A stretch of DNA of 64,000 nucleotides from Streptomyces griseomycini (GTDB lineage: Bacteria > Actinomycetota > Actinomycetes > Streptomycetales > Streptomycetaceae), in contig NZ_JACHJI010000006.1 in assembly GCF_014203535.1 (NCBI RefSeq), forward strand, positions 1-64,000, written 5' to 3'. Both the position numbers and the translations under genes were made by a program. Each line of letters starts with the position of its first letter. Within the stretch, counting starts at the first letter, position 1. This document shows positions 21,035-29,122 of the stretch, piece after piece. The notes under the pieces were generated by a model. The model had not been told where the DNA came from. It did no database searches and saw only the letters and a list, made by a program, of their open reading frames with translations.

Positions 21035-21563
21035 ACCCGAGGCGCTGACCGGGGCACTGCCCCGGAACACCGACGGCGGCCGGTCGTCCGGCGGCGGCCG
21101 GGCGCACGGCGTGTGCGGCCGGCCACCGGGTCTCCGTCCGCCGTGCCGCACCCTGCGGCGGGCCCGGCGGCCCCTGCCCCGGGCCCGCCGGCACGGGCTC
21201 CCGGGGTCCAGGAGCGCCGGGCGGGACCGAACCGGTGCGGAACGGACCGGCGGAGTCCCTGCGGGACGGCCGGGCCGCCGCGGCCCGTGGCGGCCGCCGC
21301 GCCCGTCATCGCCCGGGGCACGGCACCGCGGTGGGCGCACAGCGGCCACCGGACCGTCCGTGGCACAGGCCCGAGGTGCCGGCGCGGGGGCCGGCGGCGG
21401 GGTGTTCTCCGAGGTCGCGACCGGACCGTGCACCGCCGGACCGCCGCACGCCCCCGCCCACTTCCCGGTGCGGTCCGGCGCGTGTACGGGCATCGTGGTG
21501 CCGAAGAGGGGCACGCGAGAGGTGCGGGCGTTCGACGCGGACCGCCTGGAGCCACAGGAAGGA
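21035..21563. other. 529-bp intergenic region after the stress cluster
   Basis: No gene is recognised. A terminator-like CCGGGG-N5-CCCCGG hairpin lies at 21049-21065, followed by further GGCGGCCGG repeats. Open frames crossing the rest have the composition of GC-rich non-coding DNA and lack a start with a ribosome site. The promoter of the NADH dehydrogenase gene should be near its 3' end, but no clear -35/-10 is visible. Confidence 0.5.
21049..21065 (+). terminator. hairpin 15 bp after the PP2C stop
   Basis: CCGGGG and CCCCGG flank a CACTG loop. It is the first hairpin after the cluster and may end its transcript. Confidence 0.45.
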
Positions 21564-22937
21564 ATGGACACCGTGACACGACCCAGGATCCTGGTGGTGG
21601 GCGCAGGCTTCGCCGGTGTGGCGTGCGTGCGCCGGCTGGAGCGCAGGCTCGCCCCCGAGGAGGCCGACCTCACGCTGGTGACGCCGTTCTCCTACCAGCT
21701 CTACCTGCCGTTGCTCCCCCAGGTCGCCTCCGGGGTGCTGACCCCGCAGTCGATCGCCCTCTCCCTGCGCCGCAGCGAGAAGTACCGCACCCGGATCATC
21801 CCGGGCGGGGCCATCGGCGTGGACCTGAGGTCCAAGGTCTGCGTCGTCCGCACCATCACCGACGAGATCGTCAACCAGCCCTACGACTACATCGTGCTCG
21901 CCCCCGGCAGCATCACCCGCACCTTCGACATCCCGGGGCTGACCGACCACGCGTTCGGGATGAAGACGCTGGCCGAGGCCGCCTACCTCCGTGACCACGT
22001 CATCTCCCAGCTCGACCTCGCCGACGCCAGCCACGATCCGGCCGAGCGGGCCTCGCGGCTGCAGTTCGTGGTGGTCGGCGGCGGCTACGCGGGGACCGAG
22101 ACCGCGGCCTGCCTGCAGCGGCTGACGCACGCCGCCGTCAGGCGCTACCCGCGGCTGGACCCCGGCCTGATCAAGTGGCATCTGATCGACATCGCCCCGA
22201 AGCTCATGCCCGAGCTGGGCGAGAAGCTCGGACGCAGCGCGCAGGAGGTCCTGACGCGCCGCGGCATCGAGATCTCCCTGGGCGTGTCCATCGCGAAGGC
22301 GGGCCCCGAGGAGGTCACCTTCACCAACGGCCGGGTGGTCCCCACCCGCACCCTGATCTGGACCGCCGGGGTCGTCGCCAGCCCGCTCATCGCCACGCTC
22401 GGCGCGGAGACCGTCAGGGGCCGGCTCGCGGTCAACGCGGACATGTGCCTGCCGGGCCACGACGGGGTGTTCGCGCTCGGCGACGCCGCGGCGGTGCCCG
22501 ACGAGGCCAAGGGCGACGGCGCGGTGTGCCCGCCGACCGCGCAGCACGCCCTGCGGCAGGGCAGGCAGGTGGCCGACAACGTCATCGCGACGCTGCGCGG
22601 CCAGCCGATGCGGCCCTACCACCACAAGGACCTCGGACTGGTGGTGGACCTCGGCGGCACCGACGCGGTCTCCAAGCCGCTCGGCCTGGAACTGCGCGGC
22701 CTGCCCGCCCAGGCGGTGGCCCGCGGCTACCACTTCGCGGCGCTGCGCACCAACGTCGCCAAGGTCCGGGTGGCGACCAACTGGCTGCTGAACGCGGTCG
22801 CCGGTGACGATTTCGTCCGCACCGGCTTCCAGGCGCGCAAGCCGGCCAAACTGCACGACTTCGAGTACACGGACGCGTACCTGACGCCGGAGCAGGTCCG
22901 GGCGCACGTCGAGGAAGCGGGCCGGGCGGTGCGGTGA
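21564..22937 (+). CDS. ndh: type II NADH dehydrogenase-like FAD oxidoreductase
   Basis: Encodes 457 aa. NDH-2 enzymes pass electrons from NADH to quinone without proton pumping, at the inner face of the membrane. An FAD-binding Rossmann fold starts at once (RILVVGAGFAGVACVRRLE); the NAD-binding fold is VVVGGGYAGTETAA. A second FAD contact is FALGDAAAVPDE, and the AQHALRQG segment is typical. ATG 21564 follows CAGGAAGGA and is preferred over an upstream extension. The C-terminal amphipathic tail would anchor it to the membrane. The FUSC gene follows 79 bp later. Confidence 0.88.
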   Translation: MDTVTRPRILVVGAGFAGVACVRRLERRLAPEEADLTLVTPFSYQLYLPLLPQVASGVLTPQSIALSLRRSEKYRTRIIPGGAIGVDLRSKVCVVRTITDEIVNQPYDYIVLAPGSITRTFDIPGLTDHAFGMKTLAEAAYLRDHVISQLDLADASHDPAERASRLQFVVVGGGYAGTETAACLQRLTHAAVRRYPRLDPGLIKWHLIDIAPKLMPELGEKLGRSAQEVLTRRGIEISLGVSIAKAGPEEVTFTNGRVVPTRTLIWTAGVVASPLIATLGAETVRGRLAVNADMCLPGHDGVFALGDAAAVPDEAKGDGAVCPPTAQHALRQGRQVADNVIATLRGQPMRPYHHKDLGLVVDLGGTDAVSKPLGLELRGLPAQAVARGYHFAALRTNVAKVRVATNWLLNAVAGDDFVRTGFQARKPAKLHDFEYTDAYLTPEQVRAHVEEAGRAVR

Positions 22938-23016
22938 CGCGGCCCGTGGACGGCCGCCCGCGTCCTGCGGGACCGGCCTTCGGACCGACGCCCGCGGCGG
23001 GAGAGAGCACGGCGGC

Positions 23017-25260
23017 GTGAAAGCGGCGGGACGCCCGGTGCGGGCACGGCTGCGGGACCGCCTCGCGGCGTCCGACCCCGGGCTGCTGCGGCTGACCGCC
23101 GGACTGCGCACGGTGGGCGCCATCGCGCTGACCCTGGCCGTGCTCGCCGCGCTGGGCTTCGGGATCACCCGTCTGGTGACGGGGGCCATGGCGGCGATGG
23201 TCGCCACCTTCTCCGTCCGGGAGAGGCAGCGCGCCGCCCAGGCCGTCACGCTGGCCCTCGGGCTGCCGGTGGCGCTCGCGTCCGTGTCGCTGGGCGCGGT
23301 GCTCAGCGAGCGGGTCGTGGCCGGTGACGCCTTCGCCGTCGTCCTCGTCTTCTGCGCGGTCTACGGCCGCCGGTTCGGCGACCGCGGGACCGCGCTCGGC
23401 CTGATCGGCTTCCAGCTCTACTTCGTGTCCCTGTTCGTCGGCGCCTCCGCCGCGGAGCTGCCCGATCTGTGGGTGGCCCTGACCGTCGCCTTCGCGTGCA
23501 GTGCCGTGGTGCGGTTCGCCGTCGTCCCCGTGGCGCCCGCCGGTCTGCTCGCGCGGCTGCGCCAGGCCTTCCGGGCCCGGCTGGCCCAGCTCGTCTCCGC
23601 GCAGCTCGCGCTGCTCGACGCCGGCCCGGACGAGGTGGACAAGGCGCTGGAGGACGTGCGCACGGGTACCTCCCGGCTGCACGAGACGGCTCTGATGATC
23701 CAGACGCGGCTGGAGGAGGGCACACCGGACGAGTCGGCGGCGCGGCTGGTGCAGCGCCGGATCGCGGACGCCGAGATCGCCGCCGAGCGGCTCGGCCTGC
23801 TCCTGCTGTCCGCCCGCAGCGCCGAACGGGCGGACACCCTCACCCTGCACCTGCCCGGCGCGTCCGCCCCGGAGGTCGGCCGGCTGCCCGGGCCGGAGGA
23901 GGCCACCGCCCTGCTGCGCCGCGACCTGCTCGCGCTGCGCGCGCTCGTGCTGCGCACCGGGGCGCCCGGGGTGGCCGTGGCCCAGATGCGCAACCGGCTG
24001 CTCGGCTACCGGGACGAGGAGAACCTGCCGGCCACGACGCCGGCCGTACGGGACGTGTTCCGGGCCGTCGGCGAGGCCGCCCGCGCCGTCATGGGGCTGC
24101 GCATCGCTCTGGACGGCCCGCAGGACGAATCGGACGACACCCCGGCGACGGCCCGCTCCCGGGAGGAGCTGGACGCCGAGGACGCCGCCATCGACGCGGG
24201 CGAGGAGACCGAGCCGGCCGAGCTGCCGAAGGGGCTGCAGCGGCCCACCACGCGCGCCGCCGTGCAGATCGCCGTGGGCTCGACGCTGGCCATCGTCGGC
24301 GGCGAGCTGCTGTCCGCGGACCGCTGGTACTGGGCCGTGCTCACCTGCTGGATCGTCTTCCTCAACACCGCCTCGACCGGCGAGATCCTGGTCAAGGGCT
24401 ACCGGCGGCTGCTGGGCACGCTGTTCGGCGTCGTCGCCGGCATCGCGCTGGCCGCTCTGGTGGGCCGGCACACCTGGACGGCGTTCGCCCTGGTGCTGGT
24501 GCTGATCTTCGTGATGTTCTACGCGGCACCGCTGTCCTACACGCTGACGTCGTTCTTCGCCACCGCGATGCTCGGGCTGCTCTACACCCTGCTGCACACC
24601 TACAGCTGGGAGGTGCTGGTCCTGCGCCTGGAGGAGACGGCGCTGGGCGCGGCCTGCGGGGTCGTCGCGGCGGCGCTGGTGCTGCCGGTGCGCACCGACC
24701 GGCGGACGAACGAGCTGCTGGTCACCGCGCTGGAGCGGCTCTCCGAGGTCACCGAGGCCGCCGTCGGGCAGCTCAGCGGCGGGCCCGCGGAGGACCTGCT
24801 GGACAAGGCGCGGGAACTGGACCAGGCGCTGGGCGACCTGCGGGGCGCCACCCAGCCGCTGACCCACCCGGTCACCCCGCTGCGGGCCCGGCGCGCCACC
24901 GCCCGGTACGTCGTGGCGCTGCTGGAGACCTGTGCCTACCACGCGCGGGCGCTGGCGGCGACGGCCGAGCTGCTGCCGGCCCATCCCGCGATCGCCGCGG
25001 ACCCCCGGCTGCGCGGGGCGGCGGGGCGCACCGTGCGCAACATCGGGACGATCGCGGCCCGCGTCGCCGACGAGGAGGTCACCGCGGCGGTCGGGACGGG
25101 GCCCAGCATCGCCTCGCTGCTGGGCGGTCCCGACGGCGACGCCGCCGCGCGCTACGGCCGGATCACCGGCCGGGTGCTGCGGCACCTGGAGCGGCTGGAC
25201 GAGGCCGTGGTGGGCCTCGCCCGGCCGCTGGGCATCCCGGTGGCGGCGCCGGAGCGGTGA
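23017..25260 (+). CDS. FUSC family membrane protein
   Basis: Encodes 747 aa from GTG 23017 with GGGAGAG upstream. An N-terminal membrane block of about six helices (ITRLVTGAMAAMVATFSVRER region) leads into a long soluble helical part (about 185-400). A second membrane block (TTRAAVQIAVGSTLAIVGGELLSADRWYWAVLTCWIVFLN) and another helical domain follow. This duplicated layout is that of the FUSC/aromatic acid exporter-like family. The TSTG-type loop (NTASTGEILVKGYRRLLGT) is characteristic. Transport role and substrate are unknown. Confidence 0.85.
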   Translation: MKAAGRPVRARLRDRLAASDPGLLRLTAGLRTVGAIALTLAVLAALGFGITRLVTGAMAAMVATFSVRERQRAAQAVTLALGLPVALASVSLGAVLSERVVAGDAFAVVLVFCAVYGRRFGDRGTALGLIGFQLYFVSLFVGASAAELPDLWVALTVAFACSAVVRFAVVPVAPAGLLARLRQAFRARLAQLVSAQLALLDAGPDEVDKALEDVRTGTSRLHETALMIQTRLEEGTPDESAARLVQRRIADAEIAAERLGLLLLSARSAERADTLTLHLPGASAPEVGRLPGPEEATALLRRDLLALRALVLRTGAPGVAVAQMRNRLLGYRDEENLPATTPAVRDVFRAVGEAARAVMGLRIALDGPQDESDDTPATARSREELDAEDAAIDAGEETEPAELPKGLQRPTTRAAVQIAVGSTLAIVGGELLSADRWYWAVLTCWIVFLNTASTGEILVKGYRRLLGTLFGVVAGIALAALVGRHTWTAFALVLVLIFVMFYAAPLSYTLTSFFATAMLGLLYTLLHTYSWEVLVLRLEETALGAACGVVAAALVLPVRTDRRTNELLVTALERLSEVTEAAVGQLSGGPAEDLLDKARELDQALGDLRGATQPLTHPVTPLRARRATARYVVALLETCAYHARALAATAELLPAHPAIAADPRLRGAAGRTVRNIGTIAARVADEEVTAAVGTGPSIASLLGGPDGDAAARYGRITGRVLRHLERLDEAVVGLARPLGIPVAAPER

Positions 25261-25276
25261 GGGGCGGCCTCCGGCG
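25247..25276. terminator. inverted repeat spanning the FUSC stop
   Basis: CGCCGGAG (25247-25254) pairs with CTCCGGCG (25269-25276) across a 14-nt loop that contains the FUSC stop; the convergent gene stops at 25279. Likely a bidirectional terminator. Confidence 0.4.
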
Positions 25277-25278
25277 GG

Positions 25279-25707
25279 TCAGAAGTCGGTGGGCAGTCCG
25301 CTGGCCTCGGCGATGCCGCGCAGTTCCTCGTTCTGCCGGTGCCGGTCCCTGATGTAGTCGGCGATCTCGCCGAGACGGGACGGGTCGGCGGCGGTGGCCG
25401 CGTCGGTGACCACCCTGACCGGTCCCGTCTCGTCGACCTCCAGCTCGACCACCTCGTTGTCCAGGCGGCCGGTGACGGCGGTGGCGATGACGAGGGCGGC
25501 CTCGTCGCGGACCTCCTGGGGCAGTTCGTCGTCCCCGCCGTCCAGTGCGACGTCCAGGCCGGACAGGCGGTGCTCCTCGATCGCCTGGAGGACCGGCTCC
25601 ACCACACGGAGCAGAAGCCGGTAGTCCTCGGTGTCCATCCGGACGCGCAGGAGGTCGAGGTAGACGTCCACGGGCCGGCCTTCCGGGGGGATCTCGGATT
25701 CGCTCAT
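25279..25707 (-). CDS. conserved hypothetical acidic protein
   Basis: Encodes 142 aa, no membrane segment or signal peptide. The middle is helix-rich and acidic (VRMDTEDYRLLLRVVEPVLQAIEEHRLSG), followed by strand-like stretches (ALVIATAVTG, VVELEVDETGPVRVV). I do not recognise a domain. It lies 28 bp downstream of the DUF1206 gene on the same strand and may share its transcript. Confidence 0.7.
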   Translation of the reverse strand: MSESEIPPEGRPVDVYLDLLRVRMDTEDYRLLLRVVEPVLQAIEEHRLSGLDVALDGGDDELPQEVRDEAALVIATAVTGRLDNEVVELEVDETGPVRVVTDAATAADPSRLGEIADYIRDRHRQNEELRGIAEASGLPTDF

Positions 25708-25735
25708 CCACTCCGTGTTCCCCGCACGCGGCCGG

Positions 25736-26572
25736 TCAGACCCGCCGCCATCGGGCCAGGGCGAAGGAGAAGACCCCGAACAGCACCAGTCCCGCGGAGA
25801 CGCAGACCAGCAGCCACGGGCCGAGCGGGGTGCCGGCGAAGCTGCGGAGGGTGTCGTCCAGGCCCTTGGCCCGGTCGGGCTCGTAGGCGATCGCCGCGCG
25901 GACGATGAAGGCGCCGGCCGCGGCGAACACCAGGCCGCGGGCCGCGCCGCCGCCCACGCCGGTCACGTCGACCAGCCGGCGGGCCCGGGGGCTCAGCTCG
26001 CCGAACTTCAGCTTGTCGTGGTACTTGCGCCGGACCGCCTGGACGCCGATCCACACGCCGACACCGACGATGACGGCTCCGCCCAGGCCCACCAGCCACT
26101 GTCCGGCGGGCAGCTCCATGGCCCGGGCGGTGAGGTCCCGGGACTGCCGGTCGCTCGATCCGCTCCCCTTGCCCCGGTCCACGGCGAAAGCCAGCACCGA
26201 GGAGGCGACGAACGCGTAGAACACGCAGCGCGCGACCGCGAGCAGCCGCTTGCGCGCGCTGCGGCCGTCCTTGCCGACCGCCCCGAAGAGCGCCTCGGTC
26301 AGCCGCCACAGGGCCATACCGACGAGTCCGACGCCCAGCGCCCACAGCAGCGCCGCGCCGAACGGCTTGTCGGCGAGTTCGGCCAGGGCGCCGCCGCGGT
26401 CCGCCTGCCGTCGTCCGTCGCCGAAGGCGATCCGCAGCGCCAGCACACCGACCAGCAGGTAGATCACCCCCCGGGCGGTGAGTCCCGCCCGCGCGGCACC
26501 CTCCCTGACCGAGCCGTTCGCCGCCCGTCGGGCGCCGGCCCGCCCCCTCCATGTCATTGCACGCGTGTTCAT
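25736..26572 (-). CDS. DUF1206 membrane protein
   Basis: Encodes 278 aa from ATG 26572, which has AGGAGG upstream. Three repeated two-helix units are visible (AARAGLTARGVIYLLVGVLALRIAFG; RKRLLAVARCVFYAFVASSVLAF; GVGGGAARGLVFAAAGAFIVRAAI), each starting with a basic, glycine-containing segment. This is the three-fold DUF1206 architecture, giving six membrane helices. Function unknown. A long hairpin just upstream separates it from the sigma-factor transcript. Confidence 0.83.
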   Translation of the reverse strand: MNTRAMTWRGRAGARRAANGSVREGAARAGLTARGVIYLLVGVLALRIAFGDGRRQADRGGALAELADKPFGAALLWALGVGLVGMALWRLTEALFGAVGKDGRSARKRLLAVARCVFYAFVASSVLAFAVDRGKGSGSSDRQSRDLTARAMELPAGQWLVGLGGAVIVGVGVWIGVQAVRRKYHDKLKFGELSPRARRLVDVTGVGGGAARGLVFAAAGAFIVRAAIAYEPDRAKGLDDTLRSFAGTPLGPWLLVCVSAGLVLFGVFSFALARWRRV

Positions 26573-26642
26573 CCGACCTCCTGGTCCCCGGATGCCCCGG
26601 CTTCGGCCGCGCACACGCGGTCGGAACGGCGAGGCGGCCGAG

Positions 26643-26692
26643 ACGCGCGTCGACCGTCCTCACCCGTGCGGGTGAGGACGGTCGACGCGCGT
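26643..26692. terminator. perfect 23-bp inverted repeat between the DUF5133 and DUF1206 genes
   Basis: Two perfectly complementary 23-nt arms (26643-26665 and 26670-26692) flank the loop GTGC. It lies 11 bp beyond the stop of the minus-strand DUF5133 gene, so it most likely ends the sigma-factor transcript. Confidence 0.8.
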
Positions 26693-26702
26693 GCCGGCGG
26701 GC

Positions 26703-27005
26703 CTACACGGGGGCCGGGGCGCCGGCCGGCTCGGCGGTGTCCCGCCGGCGGCGCCCGGCCGACGGCACGAGCGCGTCCGGCCCGGGGTGCGGGGCGGGAA
26801 CCGTTGTCGGGGCGGCCGCCAGCCAGCGGTGCGCGGTCCTCAGGGCGTCCTCCACGTCACGGGTGCCGGTCGACACGCACAGGGTGTACGCCAGGTCGCT
26901 CAGGCGCGGGTCGGCGGCGTCCGGTCCGGGCACGGCCCGGGCCGGACGCAGGGCCTCGTACTCCTCGACGAGCCGGCGCAGCACGGTGGGGTGGGGCTTC
27001 AGCAT
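26703..27005 (-). CDS. small DUF5133-like protein
   Basis: Encodes 100 aa from ATG 27005. The core is helical (MLKPHPTVLRRLVEEYEAL) followed by LSDLAYTLCVSTGTRDVEDALRTAHRWL; the TLCVSTGTR segment is what I recall for DUF5133. The tail is Pro/Ala/Arg-rich. It starts 33 bp after the sigma gene stop and is probably co-transcribed, so it may act in the same stress response. Function unknown. Confidence 0.72.
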   Translation of the reverse strand: MLKPHPTVLRRLVEEYEALRPARAVPGPDAADPRLSDLAYTLCVSTGTRDVEDALRTAHRWLAAAPTTVPAPHPGPDALVPSAGRRRRDTAEPAGAPAPV

Positions 27006-27037
27006 CTGTCTCGCTCTCTGGTCCGGGGCGGGCGCGT

Positions 27038-27901
27038 TCACGCCGTCGCCGAATGTCCGCCGGTGCCGCGACGGCCCGTGCGCTGTCCCATCGCCTCCGC
27101 GCGCACCCGGGCGCAGCTGCGGCTGATGAGACGGGAGACGTGCATCTGGGAGATGCCCAGCCGGTCGGCGATGCGGCTCTGGGTCATGTCCTCGAAGAAA
27201 CGCATGTAGAGGATGGCCCGCTCGCGCTCCGGCAGGCGGCGCAGGCCTTCCTTGGCGGACTCGCGGTCCACCACGATGTCGTAGGACGCGTCGGAGGCGC
27301 CGAGGGTGTCGGCGAGGCTGTAGCCGTCGTCGTCGGACGACAGTTCGGCGTCCAGCGACAGGGTGCTGAAACTCTCCAGCGCCTCCATCCCGGCACTGAC
27401 CTCCTCCTCGGTCAGCCCGGTGTGGGCCGCGATGTCCGCCACGGAGGGCTCGGGGCTGCCCGGGTTCTGGGTGAGCTCGCGCCGGGCCACCCGCACCTTG
27501 TTGCGCAGTTCCTGCACGCGGCGGGGCACGCGCAGGGCCCACATCCGGTCCCGGAAGTGCCGCTTGACCTCTCCGGTGATGGTGGGGACGGCGTAGCTCT
27601 CGAAGGCTCCGCGACTCGGGTCGAACCGGTCGATGGCCTTCACCAGTCCCAGTGCGGCCACCTGGCGCAGGTCCTCGACGGACTCGCCCCGGTCGCGGAA
27701 GCGGCCGGCGATGCGGTGGGCCATGGGCAGCCACGCGGTGACGAGCTCGTCACGCACGGCGTCCCGCTCGGGGCCGTCCTCCAGGTCGGCCAGCCGGGCG
27801 AAGAGGGCGGTGGTGTCGGGGGCGTCGTCGTGCCGCCTGCGGGGCGCGGCGGTCGTCGTGCGGGGGGTACCGGGACGGGGGGTGGACGTGTCAATGAGCA
27901 T
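27038..27901 (-). CDS. SigB/SigF/SigG-type RNA polymerase sigma factor (possibly SigM-like)
   Basis: Encodes 287 aa. Region 2 is seen in LVTAWLPMAHRIAGRF, then LRQVAALGLVKAIDRFDPSRG and FESYAVPTITGEVKRHFRD; region 3 in VPRRVQELRNKVRVA; region 4 HTH in RLPERERAILYMRFFEDMTQSRIADRLGISQMHVSRLISR. The regions fit the Streptomyces SigB-like family, which is controlled by anti-sigma ATPases. An ATPase gene lies 205 bp upstream on the same strand. Synteny suggests a SigM equivalent (recalled as SCO7314), not proven. Start ATG 27901 with GGGAGCG upstream. Confidence 0.92.
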   Translation of the reverse strand: MLIDTSTPRPGTPRTTTAAPRRRHDDAPDTTALFARLADLEDGPERDAVRDELVTAWLPMAHRIAGRFRDRGESVEDLRQVAALGLVKAIDRFDPSRGAFESYAVPTITGEVKRHFRDRMWALRVPRRVQELRNKVRVARRELTQNPGSPEPSVADIAAHTGLTEEEVSAGMEALESFSTLSLDAELSSDDDGYSLADTLGASDASYDIVVDRESAKEGLRRLPERERAILYMRFFEDMTQSRIADRLGISQMHVSRLISRSCARVRAEAMGQRTGRRGTGGHSATA

Positions 27902-28028
27902 GCGGTTTCGCTCCCGAACGGTGGTTTCAGGGTTCTACCGCGGGGCGGTCGCTGCCGGGACGCCCGGAGGGTCCGCAGCAGGCATACCGCTCCCGCTGGC
28001 GCGCCTCCGGTCCGAAGCACGCACTCCG

Positions 28029-28054
28029 ATTGCCCTGCCGCCGGTGGAACAAAC
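28029..28054 (-). promoter_or_regulatory. SigB-like promoter candidate for the sigma gene
   Basis: On the minus strand GTTT (28054-28051), 15 bp, GGGCAA (28035-28030). It differs from GNNT-N14-16-GGGTAC/T in the -10 and lies about 130 bp before the sigma start. It could be read by a SigB-family sigma, including the product itself. Confidence 0.35.
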
Positions 28055-28106
28055 TCCGCTTCGTCCCGCAATCTGCGAGGGGCCCCGGCCGACGCTCGGG
28101 GCGGCC

Positions 28107-28550
28107 TCAGTACAGGGGCACCACGGCGGTGATGCACTTGCCGCCCGCGGGAAGGTCGGACACCCGGATGTCGCGGGACAACCGGCAGACGATGGGCCAG
28201 CCGTGGCCGCCGGGCCGACGGCGCCCCTGCGGATCGGTCACCGGCAGGGAGACGGGCAGTCGGTCGCTGCGGTCGCTCACCGACAGACGCACTCCGGGGC
28301 CGCTGACGTCGACCTGGAAGTCGGTGACGCCGCCCCCGTGCAGGATCGCGTTGGTGGTGAGCTCGGAGGCGACGAGCAGCACGTCCGCCAGGGCGTGGGT
28401 GTCGCAGGGCGTGCGGGTGGCGCGGCAGCGCTCGGACACGGCCCGCTCGACGGCCTCGCGCACCTCGGCGGGCCGGCGCGGGCGGGACGGTCCGGCCCGG
28501 CGCGCGCCGGGCGGTTCGAAGACGGGTTCGGTCATGTGCTCCTCACACAT
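28107..28550 (-). CDS. anti-sigma-type ATP-binding protein (HATPase_c_2)
   Basis: Encodes 147 aa from ATG 28550 (AGGGAG 7 bp upstream); ATG 28535 is an alternative. It contains the N box LLVASELTTNAILHGGG, a VSDRSDRLPV segment in place of a clean G1 motif, and G2 GGHGWPIVCRLS. Such proteins sequester sigma factors or phosphorylate STAS antagonists. It lies upstream of the sigma gene on the same strand and is its natural candidate partner. The degenerate ATP-lid glycines suggest that it may bind rather than phosphorylate; that is inference. Confidence 0.83.
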   Translation of the reverse strand: MCEEHMTEPVFEPPGARRAGPSRPRRPAEVREAVERAVSERCRATRTPCDTHALADVLLVASELTTNAILHGGGVTDFQVDVSGPGVRLSVSDRSDRLPVSLPVTDPQGRRRPGGHGWPIVCRLSRDIRVSDLPAGGKCITAVVPLY

Positions 28551-28833
28551 CCTGTGGCTCCCTGGGATGGCGAAACTCGATGGGAAGGAGGTCGGCCCCT
28601 GGTCGGCGGACGCGGCGGCCGGATCGGACGTCCGGCCGCCGGCGGGGTGCGCGGGCGGTCTCCGTGTCCCGTCCGCGGTCGCGGGGGTGGTCCCCGTCTT
28701 CGAACGCCGCGGGTCTCCTGTTCCGGCTCACCTGTCCCGGTACGGACAAACCTCTCATCCTGTTCCCGGCGGACCTCTCGCCCGTTTCCCGAACGCCTGC
28801 CATCCGAACGGCGCACAGGGGTACGCGGAGTGC

Positions 28834-29055
28834 ATGACCGATGTGGTGGACTCCGACGAACTGCTGCGGCGCATCCAGCGGGCGCGGGCCTGCGCGGCGC
28901 GGGAGGAGCAGGCCTGGCGTGCCAGGGGTGACGAGGCCGGACGGACGGATCCGGGCGCGGCGCGCGACGCCGACGTGCACAGGACGGCCTACGAGGTCGT
29001 GCTGCGGGTGCTGGACGAGATCCTGACGCCGGGCAAGCACCCGGCACAGGGCTGA
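28834..29055 (+). CDS. small conserved hypothetical protein
   Basis: Encodes 73 aa from ATG 28834 with GCGGAG upstream. It looks wholly helical and highly charged (LLRRIQRARACAAREEQAWRAR, then a YEVVLRVLDEIL helix). No domain is recognised. It is divergent from the anti-sigma-type gene and lies 67 bp before the PLP enzyme gene. Confidence 0.6.
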   Translation: MTDVVDSDELLRRIQRARACAAREEQAWRARGDEAGRTDPGAARDADVHRTAYEVVLRVLDEILTPGKHPAQG

Positions 29056-29122
29056 CCGGGCGGTCGCGCGGGGCGCCGGGGCCGGGCCGATTGGCGCGGA
29101 CGGCGCCGGGCACCCGGGACGC

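Noticed and set aside
21111..21563. N-terminal extension of the NADH dehydrogenase
   Set aside because: The FAD Rossmann motif begins 8 residues after ATG 21564, which has a good ribosome site; the extension is Arg/Pro/Gly-rich filler.
28784..28824. GTTT and GGGTAC before the small gene at 28834 as a SigB-type promoter
   Set aside because: The spacing is 31 bp, and no GNNT lies 14-16 bp upstream of the GGGTAC.
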